Shown: positions 7,393 to 15,887, counted from the stretch's first letter. The stretch: DNA of 21,418 bases from Clostridiaceae bacterium (GCA_016297585.1 JAEDGJ010000026.1:1-21418), one strand, 5' to 3'. A program made the numbers and translations. The notes: generated from the letters alone by a model not told the origin.

Positions 7393-10300
7393 TTATTCCT
7401 TATGGTCTTCCCCGTCGGGCTCCAGCTCCCGGATCTCCTGAAGCTCCTCGCCCGCTTCCGGCATATCCGGCGCGTCCGTCTCCTCCGGCACGGCTTCACC
7501 GTAGTCCGGCGCCGGGACGTCTTCGACGTCATCGATCTCCGGCGCCGCGGTTTCCTCCGGGATCTCCCCGGTTTTGACCCCGCCGCTCTCCTTTTCCTCG
7601 CTCACGGGTCCCGCGACGTCGATTTCCTCGTCCTCCTGCGTCGGGTCGGAACCGGAAACGGCTCCCTCCGCATCCGCCGGACGCTTCCGGGCACGCTGCG
7701 CGCGCGGGAGCGCCTTCGGACCGCGCTCCAGTGCGGGGAATGCCGCGCGGATCGCCGGCAGGAGCACCAGCTTGAACGCCTCCGTCAGCGCAAGCGCCAA
7801 AACGGACAGTCCGAACACGAGCAGGAAGCCCGTGCCGCCAAGCTCGGTCATGCCGAAAAGGTTCCGCAGCGCCGGCGCGCAGACCACCAGCACATGCACG
7901 AGAATCCCGAATACGACCGTGATGACGAGCTGGAGGAAATCGCCGAGATTGCCGGTTTCCCACATCGGCGTGCGGACATAGCGCGCGGACAGCGCGCAGA
8001 GCAGCGTACTGATGACAAAGACCGTGAACACCGCCGTCATGCGGTAGGCCTCCGTGTCGACGCCGATGGGACAGAGCTTGGACGCCGCAAACAGCATGAT
8101 GATGCAGCACCCGGCCTGGATCACCGCCTGCGCGGCGATTTCGATGAGCGCCGCCCAGTTCAGCGACGCGCATCCGGGCGTGCGCGGCGGACGCTTCATC
8201 GCGTCCTTCTCTCCCGACTGGCGTCCGATGACCGCCGCCGGCAGCGAGAAGAGAATCAGCCCGCACAGCAGCGCCGCCGCGATCGGGAACGGCACGGCCA
8301 TGCCGCAAAGCGCCGCGATCAGTCCCGTAACCGCCGCCGCGGTGCACGCGCCGAGCAGGAGCTTTGCGACCCGGCGGATGTTTTCGTACAGGACGCGCCC
8401 TTCGCCGATCGCCGAAACGATCGTCGAGAACTTATCGTCCTCGATCACGAGGTCGGCTGCCGAGCGCGCGATCTCCGTGCCGGTTTTGCCCTTGGCGATG
8501 CCGATATCCGCGCTGCGGAGCAGCGGCACATCGCTGACGCCGTCTCCCGTCATGGCGACGACGTCGCCGTTGCGGTGCAGCGCGTCCAGAATGCGCTGCT
8601 TATGCTCCGCCGTCACGCGCGCAAACACCTTCGTGTTCTTCACCATCGCGCGCATCGTGCCGTCGGACATCTCCGCGATCTCTTCGCCGGTCAGAACGGC
8701 GTCGTCGCCGTCCGCGCCGAGGATACCCACGGACTTCGCGACCGCCACGGCGGTGCCGCGGGACTCGCCCGTCACCATGATCGTGCGGATGCCGGCCCGG
8801 CGGCAGCGCGCGACCGCCTCCGCGCTGTCCGGACGCGCGGGATCCATCATGCCGATCAGCCCGAGGAAGATCAGACGGTTTTCAAGCTCCTCCGGCGCGT
8901 CGGCTTGCGGCGCCGAGGTAAACTCACGGTACGCCACCGCCAGCACCCGCAGGCTCTGCTCGGACATCACACGGTTGATCGAAAGGATTTTCTGCTTCAA
9001 CGCCGGCGTCATCGGCTCCCGGCGGCCGCCGTAGTCGATCTCCGTACAGCGCGCGAGGATCACGTCCGGCGCGCCCTTCGAATAGGCCACGGGGAAGTGG
9101 CGGCCGTGATGGATCGTCGTCATCATGCCGCGCTCGGGCTGGAACGGGATCTCCGCGATGCGGGGGAAGGTGCGGTCGAGCACCGCCTTGTCGATGCCGG
9201 CCTTCGCCGCGAGCGCGACGAGCGCCGCCTCCGTCGGATTGCCGACCGCCGCCCAGGTGTTGATCGAGGTCTCCTCCAGCGCCGCGTTGCTGCACAGCGC
9301 CGCCGCCGTCAGGCTCATGACGAGGTCGCGGCGGGACAGCGGGTCGAGCTTCTCGCCGCCGGGCGTGTAGAAGCCGCCGGCCGGCGCATAGCCCTCGCCG
9401 TCGACCGCCGTCAGACGGCCGCCCGTCCACAGCATCGTCGCCGTCATCTCGTTTTTCGTCAGCGTGCCGGTTTTATCCGCACAGATGACGTTCGCCGCGC
9501 CCAGCATCACGGCCGCATTCAGCCTTTTCAGCTGCGCGCCGCGCTTCGAGAGCCGCTTCGTGCCCTCCATCAGCGACAGCGTGGCGACGACCGCCATGCC
9601 GGCGGGCAGAACCGCCGACGCGAACGCCGTCATTTGGCGCATCACATCGCCCATTTCCCGTCTTGCGATGCCGAGGATCAGCAGCACAATCCAGCCCGCG
9701 ACGCACGCAAGGCCGATGCCCTGTCCGACGCCTCGCAGCGCGCCGCCCGATTCCGCGGCGTCCGCCGTATGCAGCTCGCACGCGACCATGCCGAGCTCCG
9801 TCTTCGCGCCGGTCGCCACGACGACGCCCCGGCCGCGTCCGTAGAGCACCGCGGAGCCGGCATAGGCCATGTTCACGCGGTCGCTCACCGGCGCGGGACC
9901 CGGCAGCACCGCGCCGGCATCCTTATAGACCGCCGCGCGACTGCCCGTGATCACCGATTCGTCGATCTGCAGGCTGAAAGCCTCCAGCAGCCGCAGATCC
10001 GCCGGCACGATGTCGCCCGCCTCCAGCAGGACGATGTCGCCCGGCACGATCTCCCTCGACGGCAGCGTCTCCGCGCGTCCGTCGCGCAGCACCTTCGCCG
10101 CGGCGGGCGTGATGTTCTCCAGCAGCTCCGCCGCGCGGCTCGCCTGCAGATCCTGCAGCACGCCCGGCACGATCCGGGCCGCCGCCGCGATCAGAAACAG
10201 CACCGCCGCCGCATACTGCCGCGTCGCGAGCGCCAGAACCATCGAAACGAGGCTCAAGAGTCCCGGCAGATCCGAAAGCTGCGCCAGAACGATCCCGGCG

Positions 10301-10443
10301 ACCCCCGCATTCTGCTTCTGCGTCCAGACGTTTTCGCCGAAGCGCTCGAGCCGGCTCCTGGCGCCGGACGGTGCGAGACCTCTTGCCGCATCCGTGTTCT
10401 GCTCCCGCAGCGCATCATCCGCCGATTTGTTGTACCATTCCAT
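7393..10443 (-). CDS. P2-like P-type ATPase with degenerate motifs
   Basis: This 1016-residue protein has the fold of calcium-type P-type ATPases: an actuator domain, about ten membrane helices, the phosphorylation motif DKTGTLT (Asp323), the nucleotide-site KGAPD (Lys456) and the hinge TGDGVSD (632-638). Several normally invariant positions differ. The actuator loop TGES reads TGSR (166-169). The helix-4 PEGL reads PAGM (280-283). The helix-6 N..TD motif is Gly728/Leu731/Phe732. The phosphorylation-domain TGD reads TGE (558-560). A highly acidic, Pro-rich tail covers about 908-1016. The start at 10443 follows GAGGGTGGGG. The gene lies 44 bases after proA. It could be a transporter of unusual substrate or a pseudo-pump, and ordinary calcium transport looks unlikely. 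Confidence 0.88.
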   Translation of the reverse strand: MEWYNKSADDALREQNTDAARGLAPSGARSRLERFGENVWTQKQNAGVAGIVLAQLSDLPGLLSLVSMVLALATRQYAAAVLFLIAAAARIVPGVLQDLQASRAAELLENITPAAAKVLRDGRAETLPSREIVPGDIVLLEAGDIVPADLRLLEAFSLQIDESVITGSRAAVYKDAGAVLPGPAPVSDRVNMAYAGSAVLYGRGRGVVVATGAKTELGMVACELHTADAAESGGALRGVGQGIGLACVAGWIVLLILGIARREMGDVMRQMTAFASAVLPAGMAVVATLSLMEGTKRLSKRGAQLKRLNAAVMLGAANVICADKTGTLTKNEMTATMLWTGGRLTAVDGEGYAPAGGFYTPGGEKLDPLSRRDLVMSLTAAALCSNAALEETSINTWAAVGNPTEAALVALAAKAGIDKAVLDRTFPRIAEIPFQPERGMMTTIHHGRHFPVAYSKGAPDVILARCTEIDYGGRREPMTPALKQKILSINRVMSEQSLRVLAVAYREFTSAPQADAPEELENRLIFLGLIGMMDPARPDSAEAVARCRRAGIRTIMVTGESRGTAVAVAKSVGILGADGDDAVLTGEEIAEMSDGTMRAMVKNTKVFARVTAEHKQRILDALHRNGDVVAMTGDGVSDVPLLRSADIGIAKGKTGTEIARSAADLVIEDDKFSTIVSAIGEGRVLYENIRRVAKLLLGACTAAAVTGLIAALCGMAVPFPIAAALLCGLILFSLPAAVIGRQSGEKDAMKRPPRTPGCASLNWAALIEIAAQAVIQAGCCIIMLFAASKLCPIGVDTEAYRMTAVFTVFVISTLLCALSARYVRTPMWETGNLGDFLQLVITVVFGILVHVLVVCAPALRNLFGMTELGGTGFLLVFGLSVLALALTEAFKLVLLPAIRAAFPALERGPKALPRAQRARKRPADAEGAVSGSDPTQEDEEIDVAGPVSEEKESGGVKTGEIPEETAAPEIDDVEDVPAPDYGEAVPEETDAPDMPEAGEELQEIRELEPDGEDHKE

Positions 10444-10487
10444 GCCTTCCCCACCCTCTTTATGTTTGATGCTTCCTCGCCGTACAA

Positions 10488-11744
10488 TTACTCCCGGATC
10501 TGTCCCGAACCGCTGACGACGTATTTGACCGAGGTCAGCGCGGCGGCTCCCATCGGCCCTCTCGCGTGCAGCTTCTGCGTCGAAATGCCGATTTCCGCGC
10601 CGAGCCCGAACTCGCCGCCGTCCGTAAAGCGCGTCGATGCGTTGACATAAACCGCCGCCGCGTCCACGCGCTCCGTGAACGCCGCCGCCCGCGCATAGCT
10701 CTCCGTCACGATGCACTCCGAATGCCCCGTACCGTGCAGCGCAATCTCCTCGATCGCCTCGTCAAGCGAATCCACGACCTTGACCGCCAGTATATAATCC
10801 GAAAACTCGGTCGCAAAGTCCTCCTCGCGCGCCCGCACGACGCCCTCCATGCCGTCAAGGATGGCATATGCCCGCTCGTCGCAGCGCATTTCGACCCCAT
10901 ACGGCCGCAGCGCGTGCCAGACCCGCGGCAGCAGCTTTTTCGCCTCCGACGCGTGTACCAGAAAGTCCTCCGCCGCGTTGCACACCGACGGACGCGAGCA
11001 TTTCGCGTTCCGGATGATGTTCACCGCCATCTCCCAGTCGCAGCCGGCGTCGGCATAGACGTGGCAGATGCCCGTACCCGTCTCGATGACCGGCACCCGG
11101 GCGTTTTCGACGACGGAGCGGATGAGTCCCGCGCCGCCTCTCGGAATCAGCACGTCCAGAAGCCCCGTCGCGGCCATCATCTCCCCCGCGCTCTCCCGCG
11201 AGGTATCCTCGCAGAGCGTCATCGCGTCCTCGGGCAGCCCCGCGTCCGCCAGCGCGCCGCGCATGACGCGCATCAGCGCCGTATTCGTCCGGATGGCCTC
11301 TTTTCCGCCGCGCAGCACGCAGGCATTCCCCGCGTACAGGCACAGCGCCGCCGCGTCGACCGTTACATTCGGCCGCGCCTCGTAGATGATGCCCACGACG
11401 CCGAGCGGCACGCGCCGCTTTTCGATGCGCAGCCCGTTCGGGCGCAGCACCGTCCCTTCGGCGCAGCCCACGGGATCCGCCTCGCGCGAGATCTCCCGCA
11501 CGCCTTCCGCCGCCGCCACCAGCCGCTTTTCGTTCAGCTTCAGCCGGTCCAGCATCGCCGGACGCATCCCGCCTTCCTCCGCCGCGCGGAGATCCTGCGC
11601 GTTTGCCGCGAAAATTTCCTCTTTATGGGCCTCCAGCGCGTCCGCGATCGCGCACAGCGCCCGTCTTTTTTCGTTCGTACCCGTCTGCGCCAGCACCCGG
11701 GACGCCGTTTTCGCCGCCCCGGCCAGTTCCCGTACCGTCCGCAT
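10488..11744 (-). CDS. proA: Glutamate-5-semialdehyde dehydrogenase (gamma-glutamyl phosphate reductase)
   Basis: This 418-residue protein matches the normal ProA length. It reduces gamma-glutamyl phosphate to glutamate-5-semialdehyde with NADPH, the second step of proline synthesis. Visible signatures are VPLGVVGIIYEARPNVT, the GGKEAIRTN nucleotide-binding region, and the catalytic-cysteine block RPSVCNAAED. The ATG at 11744 shares one base with the proB stop (TGATG), and GGGAG lies in the end of proB, so the two are translationally coupled. This start is preferred over a frame extension to 11867, which would lie inside proB. The cytosolic enzyme probably channels the labile phosphate from ProB. 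Confidence 0.97.
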   Translation of the reverse strand: MRTVRELAGAAKTASRVLAQTGTNEKRRALCAIADALEAHKEEIFAANAQDLRAAEEGGMRPAMLDRLKLNEKRLVAAAEGVREISREADPVGCAEGTVLRPNGLRIEKRRVPLGVVGIIYEARPNVTVDAAALCLYAGNACVLRGGKEAIRTNTALMRVMRGALADAGLPEDAMTLCEDTSRESAGEMMAATGLLDVLIPRGGAGLIRSVVENARVPVIETGTGICHVYADAGCDWEMAVNIIRNAKCSRPSVCNAAEDFLVHASEAKKLLPRVWHALRPYGVEMRCDERAYAILDGMEGVVRAREEDFATEFSDYILAVKVVDSLDEAIEEIALHGTGHSECIVTESYARAAAFTERVDAAAVYVNASTRFTDGGEFGLGAEIGISTQKLHARGPMGAAALTSVKYVVSGSGQIRE

Positions 11745-12556
11745 CACGCTTTCTCCCTTCCCTTCGGCATGAAAACCGTCCCCGCATGCCGTCCGTCCAG
11801 GATGTCGCACACGATATCCGGATTCTCCCCCGACGCGATGACCATCGGGATCCCGGCTTCCATGCACAGCTTCGCCGCGTTCAGCTTCGTCGCCATGCCG
11901 CCGGTGCCGCGCTTCGTGCCCTCGCCGCCGGCCGCCTTCATCAGCTCGTCGTCGATCCGGTATACCACCGGAATCCGACGCGCCTCCTCATGCGTCCGCG
12001 GGTCGGCGTCGTACAGCCCGTCGATGTCCGACAGCAGAATCAGCAGATCCGCGCTGATGAGCTGCGCGCAGACCGCCGCGAGCGTATCGTTGTCGCCGAA
12101 CGCCGTGACGTGCTCGAGCTCGTAGGTGGATACCGTGTCGTTTTCGTTGACGATCGGGATCGCGCCGAGCTTCAGGAGCGTCTCGAAGGTATTCGTCACG
12201 TTCTGCTTTTTCTCCGGCGTATCGACGACGTCGCGCGTCAGCAGAAGCTGCGCCACGGTATGCCCGTATTCGCCGAAGAAGCGCCCGTAGACGTTCATCA
12301 GCTCCGACTGTCCGACCGCCGCCGCCGCCTGCTTCAGGCGCACGTCATGCGGCTTTTCCTCAAGCCCCAGCCGGGCTACCCCCGCGCCGACCGCACCGGA
12401 CGTCACGAGCACGATTTCCCGTCCGAAGTTTTTCAGATCCGACAGCGCCCGCGCGAGCTTCTCCACTCTCCGCAGGTTCAGCCGTCCCGTTTCATATGTA
12501 AGCGAGCTTGTGCCGACCTTGACCACAACGCGCCGGCAAGCTTTTAAGTCCAGCAA
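11744..12556 (-). CDS. proB: Glutamate 5-kinase, PUA-less form
   Basis: This 270-residue amino-acid kinase phosphorylates glutamate in the first, feedback-controlled step of proline synthesis. The motifs VVKVGTSSL, VTSGAVGAG, NENDTVS and RGTGGMATK are all present. It lacks the C-terminal PUA domain of the E. coli enzyme (367 residues). Short forms occur in several Gram-positive groups and other bacteria. The start is TTG, preceded by GGAGGG at good spacing, and there is no in-frame ATG before the conserved N-terminal strand. A well-formed minus-strand promoter lies at 12600-12628. It probably heads a transcript of proB, proA and perhaps the ATPase. Confidence 0.96.
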   Translation of the reverse strand: MLDLKACRRVVVKVGTSSLTYETGRLNLRRVEKLARALSDLKNFGREIVLVTSGAVGAGVARLGLEEKPHDVRLKQAAAAVGQSELMNVYGRFFGEYGHTVAQLLLTRDVVDTPEKKQNVTNTFETLLKLGAIPIVNENDTVSTYELEHVTAFGDNDTLAAVCAQLISADLLILLSDIDGLYDADPRTHEEARRIPVVYRIDDELMKAAGGEGTKRGTGGMATKLNAAKLCMEAGIPMVIASGENPDIVCDILDGRHAGTVFMPKGREKA

Positions 12557-12599
12557 TTCCCGTTCCCTCCGTTATCGATGGGTAGATTATGTCTATTTC

Positions 12600-12628
12600 A
12601 TCATAACACATTTTCTCCTTTTTGCCAA
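12600..12628 (-). promoter_or_regulatory. Sigma-A type promoter of proBA
   Basis: On the minus strand, TTGGCA (12628-12623), a 17-base spacer, then TATGAT (12605-12600). It lies about 45 bases before the proB TTG start. Confidence 0.8.
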
Positions 12629-12727
12629 CACTATTTTTTTATTTTTTCTTCATTTTCCTCCCGGCCTTTCTGTGCGATATTTTGAAAAAAAAAGCAAGCA
12701 AATCCCTAGCCTTTTTCCCCCTTCCCT

Positions 12728-12735
12728 GCTATACT
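12728..12735 (+). promoter_or_regulatory. Extended -10 promoter for the URO-D-like gene
   Basis: TGCTATACT contains TATACT at 12730-12735 with a TG extension, about 47 bases before the ATG at 12782. No good -35 is visible at 17-18 bases. The rest of the divergent region 12557-12781 is AT-rich. It contains the proBA promoter and T runs at 12631-12655 but nothing else I can support. Confidence 0.6.
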
Positions 12736-12781
12736 GCATTTATCTATCCCCTGATTTGCAATCGGAAAGGACGGTTCGCTT

Positions 12782-13822
12782 ATGATTTCCTACGAGTTTT
12801 GCGGGAAACCCGTGCGTTTCACGGTCGAAATCTACCATGACCTCGTTCCCTATCTCGGAAACATCTCCGAAAAAGCCTTCTTTCTCGACGCGGATGCCGC
12901 CATTGCCGCGTGGCAAAAGCAGATCGACTTCATCACCTCCGAATTCGGCGACAGGCTCGCCCCCCGTGCTCCCTCCGCGGCGCCTCTCTCCTACGGCCAT
13001 CTCGTCTGCCTCGGCGCGCCGCTGCGCTATCCCGACGACGCCGAGCCGAACATCTCCCCGGCCGCTTCCTCGCTCGAGGAAGCCGTCGCCATGCTGCGCG
13101 ACGCGCAGGGCATGGATTTCACCAAAACGCCGATCTTCCAGACCTACGCCGAGCTTTCCCGGCGCATCCGTGAGGCTTTTCCCGATACCGCGCCGCGGTT
13201 TGCGGGACTCGGGCTGGAAGGCCCCATCACCTCCGCCGCGCTCTTCCGCGGTCAGGATTTCTACATCGACATCATCGACGATCCCGAGCTCTGCGCCGAA
13301 TATCTGCGCCTGATGACCGACAGCATCATCGCCTTCCGGCACCAGAGCAACGTCTTTGCCGGTGCGCCCGCCGTCTCCCCGAACGGCGCCGGGCTTGCCG
13401 ACGACCTCGCCAGCATGATTCCGCCCGCGCTCTGGGACGAGCTGGTCATCCCCTTCTGGAATCAGTATTACGAAGGCTTTACCACCGGAAAGAGCCGCTC
13501 CCTGCACTGCGAAGCGCTCGTTCCCGCGCAGCTTCCCTACCTCTCCCACGCGCATATCACGCATTACCAGCCCTCCGTCTCTCCGGCGCTGACGCTCGAG
13601 AACATCCGCCCCGGACTGGCGCCGGACATCCCCTTCGACTGGCTGCTCTACGCCTATCACGTCACCGAAATGACGGACGCCGAGATCGCGGACTGGATGG
13701 ACGAGACCCTCGCCGCCGGCGTCACCAATCTGCGCACCCAGCTCGGGCGTTACACCGTCGAGGCAGGCAAGCTCGACCGCATCCATGCCTGGTACGCGGC
13801 CGCGGAAAGGTACCGGAAATAA
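12782..13822 (+). CDS. Uroporphyrinogen decarboxylase (URO-D) superfamily protein
   Basis: This 346-residue protein resembles the URO-D/methyltransferase superfamily, which includes HemE and the MtaA/CmuA corrinoid methyltransferases. The features are the segment GLGLEGPITSAALFRG, a helix with DDPELCAEYLRLMTDSII, and the Asp-containing region GLADDLASMIPPALWDELV preceding a histidine/cysteine pair in LHCEALVP. No heme genes are nearby and the sequence is not close to HemE, so a methyl-transfer or unknown role is more likely than heme synthesis. GGAAAGGA lies upstream of the ATG. It ends at a strong bidirectional hairpin and faces the decarboxylase genes. Confidence 0.65.
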   Translation: MISYEFCGKPVRFTVEIYHDLVPYLGNISEKAFFLDADAAIAAWQKQIDFITSEFGDRLAPRAPSAAPLSYGHLVCLGAPLRYPDDAEPNISPAASSLEEAVAMLRDAQGMDFTKTPIFQTYAELSRRIREAFPDTAPRFAGLGLEGPITSAALFRGQDFYIDIIDDPELCAEYLRLMTDSIIAFRHQSNVFAGAPAVSPNGAGLADDLASMIPPALWDELVIPFWNQYYEGFTTGKSRSLHCEALVPAQLPYLSHAHITHYQPSVSPALTLENIRPGLAPDIPFDWLLYAYHVTEMTDAEIADWMDETLAAGVTNLRTQLGRYTVEAGKLDRIHAWYAAAERYRK

Positions 13823-13835
13823 CTCTATTGTGCAC

Positions 13836-13879
13836 AAAAAACGCTTCGGACAACTTTTTTCGTGTCCGAAGCGTTTTTT
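13836..13879 (+). terminator. Bidirectional terminator between URO-D-like and decarboxylase genes
   Basis: AAAAAACGCTTCGGACA (13836-13852) pairs perfectly with TGTCCGAAGCGTTTTTT (13863-13879), a 17-bp stem with A and T runs at both sides. It can stop transcription from both convergent neighbours. Confidence 0.92.
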
Positions 13880-13918
13880 ATGCCTGTTCCATGAAAAGAC
13901 CGGATATTTAAGGGCTTT

Positions 13919-14044
13919 TCAGTCCTTTTTGAAGATGCGCAGCATCAGCGCAATGGCCACCCAGATGACGATGATGACGCCGAAGACGCCGCCCCAGCCG
14001 GCTCCCGCAATCGGGAGAACATCCAATAATCCCTGAAAATTCAT
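13919..14044 (-). CDS. 41-residue single-span membrane protein, likely small subunit of the decarboxylase complex
   Basis: The ORF encodes MNFQGLLDVLPIAGAGWGG followed by a membrane helix at about residues 19-36 and ending RIFKKD. AAGGAG lies eight bases before the ATG, a textbook ribosome site. It sits 19 bases downstream of the beta-subunit gene on the same strand, just before the shared terminator. Sodium-translocating decarboxylases have small membrane subunits (gamma/delta/epsilon) that hold the complex together, and this position and topology fit such a role. The sequence is too short to assign to a named family by eye. Confidence 0.75.
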   Translation of the reverse strand: MNFQGLLDVLPIAGAGWGGVFGVIIVIWVAIALMLRIFKKD

Positions 14045-14063
14045 ATGAGTCTCTCCTTCTTTG

Positions 14064-15188
14064 TTACCGGGCGATGAGGTTTAAGATCATACCGCCGGCG
14101 ATGACCGACGCGATCTGGCCGGAGACGTTTGCGCCGATGGCGTGCATCAGCAGGAAGTTCTGGGGGTCTTCCTCGAGTCCCATCTTGTGGACGACGCGCG
14201 CGGACATCGGGAACGCGCTGATACCCGCCGCACCGATCATCGGGTTGACCTTCTTCTTGGAGAAGAGGTTCAGGAATTTCGCAAAGAGGACGCCGCCGAC
14301 GGTGTCGAAAATAAAGGCGACCAGTCCGAGCGCGAGAATCATCAGCGTCTGTACCGTCACGAAGTCCTTCGCCTGCATTCTTGCGGCAACGGTGATGCCC
14401 AAAAAGAGCGTGATGAGGTTTGCCAGCACATCCTGCGCCGTCTTCGAAAGCGAATTCAGGACGCCGCATTCGCGGATCAGGTTGCCGAACATCAGGAAAC
14501 CGATCAGCGCGACGGAGCGCGGGGCGACGATGCCGGCGATGATGGTGACGACAACGGGGAACAGAATGCGGACCGGCTGCGAGACGTTCTTCGGCTCGTA
14601 GTGCATCCGGATCATACGCTCCCGGCGGGTCGTGATCAGACGGATGACCGGCGGCTGCACGATCGGCACAAGCGCCATGTAGGAGTACGCGGCGACGACG
14701 ATCGCGCCTAAGTACTGGCTTCCGTAGTAGTTGGCGACAAAGATCGAGGTCGGGCCGTCGGCCGCGCCGATGATCGCGATGGACGCGGCATCCTTCAGGT
14801 CAAAGCCGAAGAGCACCGCCATGCAGAGCGTGAAGAAGATGCCGAACTGCGCCGCGGCGCCGAAGAGCAGCATCTTCGGATTGGAGAGCAGCGGGCCGAA
14901 ATCGATCATCGCGCCGATGCCGATGAACAGCAGCAGCGGGAACAGCTCGTTGGCGATACCCGCGTTGAACAGCACGTCGATCGCGCCGACCTCTGCCTCC
15001 AGCCCCTCGTAGATCTGCGTCACCGCGCCGGACAGGGGGAGGTTGACTAAAATCGCGCCGAAGCCCATCGGCAGCAGCAGCGTCGGCTCCATCTCCTTCT
15101 TGATCGCAAGGTAGATGAGGATCGCGCCGATCACCCACATAACGACGGACTGCCATGTGATATAGGTCAAATTATCTAATATGGACAT
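14064..15188 (-). CDS. Sodium ion-translocating decarboxylase beta subunit (OadB/GcdB/MmdB)
   Basis: This 374-residue polytopic membrane protein is the sodium-pump subunit of biotin-dependent decarboxylases for oxaloacetate, glutaconyl-CoA or methylmalonyl-CoA. Family hallmarks are the IGAADGPTSIFVANYYGS region containing the conserved aspartate, the FLMFGNLIRECGVL block, and the C-terminal GANVSGQIASVIAGG. It couples decarboxylation to sodium export across the cytoplasmic membrane. No alpha (carboxyltransferase) or biotin-carrier gene is in the window, so the substrate cannot be told. AAAAGGGG lies upstream of the ATG. The 41-residue protein follows. BirA, encoded at 649-1629, would biotinylate the carrier of such a complex. 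Confidence 0.94.
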   Translation of the reverse strand: MSILDNLTYITWQSVVMWVIGAILIYLAIKKEMEPTLLLPMGFGAILVNLPLSGAVTQIYEGLEAEVGAIDVLFNAGIANELFPLLLFIGIGAMIDFGPLLSNPKMLLFGAAAQFGIFFTLCMAVLFGFDLKDAASIAIIGAADGPTSIFVANYYGSQYLGAIVVAAYSYMALVPIVQPPVIRLITTRRERMIRMHYEPKNVSQPVRILFPVVVTIIAGIVAPRSVALIGFLMFGNLIRECGVLNSLSKTAQDVLANLITLFLGITVAARMQAKDFVTVQTLMILALGLVAFIFDTVGGVLFAKFLNLFSKKKVNPMIGAAGISAFPMSARVVHKMGLEEDPQNFLLMHAIGANVSGQIASVIAGGMILNLIAR

Positions 15189-15252
15189 GGATTTTCCCCT
15201 TTTTCGTCCTGACCGTTTCCATAGGAAAACGGCGTATTAAACAATCACACGA

Positions 15253-15286
15253 GTACGCGGGCGGGAAATGACCCCCGTCCGCGTAC
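15253..15286 (-). terminator. Hairpin after rubrerythrin gene, weak terminator
   Basis: GTACGCGGGCGGG (15253-15265) and CCCGTCCGCGTAC (15274-15286) form a 13-bp stem. It has one G-U in the plus-strand RNA or one A-C mismatch in the minus-strand RNA. No convincing T run follows on the minus strand. It separates the rubrerythrin and beta-subunit genes. Confidence 0.5.
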
Positions 15287-15302
15287 CGTACGGTTTTCAG
15301 AT

Positions 15303-15845
15303 TCAATAGTTCGTCGCCTTGAGCTCGAAATACGCCTGCGGATGCGCGCAGACCGGACAGACCGCCGGAGCCGCCTTACCGATGACGATGTGACCGCAGT
15401 TGCGGCACTGCCAGATCGCGTCGCCGTCGCGGGAGAAGACGAGACCGCCTTCGATATTCGCCAGCAGCTTGCGGTAGCGCTCCTCATGCGCCTTCTCGAT
15501 CTGCGCGACGCCTTCGAACTGCGCGGCGATCGCGGTAAAGCCTTCCTCGCGCGCTTCCTTGGCGAAGGTGGCGTACATATCCGTCCACTCGTAGTTCTCG
15601 CCGTTCGCCGCGTCGAGCAGGTTTTCCGGCGTAGCCGGGACACCGCCGTCGTGCAGATGCTTGAACCAGAGCTTCGCGTGCTCGCGCTCGTTGCCCGCCG
15701 TCTCCAGGAAGATCGCGGCGATCTGCTCGTACCCGTCCTTCTTGGCGCGGGACGCGTAATAGGTATACTTATTCGTCGCCTGGGATTCGCCCGCAAACGC
15801 GGCCATCAGGTTCTGTTCGGTTTTGCTGCCCTTTAACTCCGGCAT
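15303..15845 (-). CDS. rbr: Rubrerythrin
   Basis: This 180-residue protein has a ferritin-like diiron domain (about 1-140) with the iron-ligand motifs AGE (Glu20) and EREH (53-56). A C-terminal rubredoxin-like FeS4 domain follows, with CRNC and CPVC knuckles. Rubrerythrin reduces hydrogen peroxide to water in the cytoplasm of anaerobes, taking electrons from rubredoxin or NAD(P)H-linked carriers. AGGAGG lies before the ATG and a consensus-grade promoter at 15888-15916, so it is probably a single-gene transcript. Its presence supports an anaerobic host. Confidence 0.97.
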   Translation of the reverse strand: MPELKGSKTEQNLMAAFAGESQATNKYTYYASRAKKDGYEQIAAIFLETAGNEREHAKLWFKHLHDGGVPATPENLLDAANGENYEWTDMYATFAKEAREEGFTAIAAQFEGVAQIEKAHEERYRKLLANIEGGLVFSRDGDAIWQCRNCGHIVIGKAAPAVCPVCAHPQAYFELKATNY

Positions 15846-15887
15846 GACAATATCCTCCTCATGTTGATTTCAGGGTTTCCTGCGGAT

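Noticed and set aside
7402..10650. 1082-codon open frame on the plus strand opposite the P-type ATPase
   Set aside because: It is very rich in Arg/His/Gln/Asp with no domain motifs, and is a typical antisense shadow of a GC-rich gene. The minus strand has DKTGTLT, TGDG and other clear motifs.
12740..13837. 365-codon minus-strand frame opposite the URO-D-like gene
   Set aside because: The plus-strand frame has a promoter, ribosome site, terminator and a family-like sequence. The minus-strand frame would start next to the terminator and has shadow-type composition.
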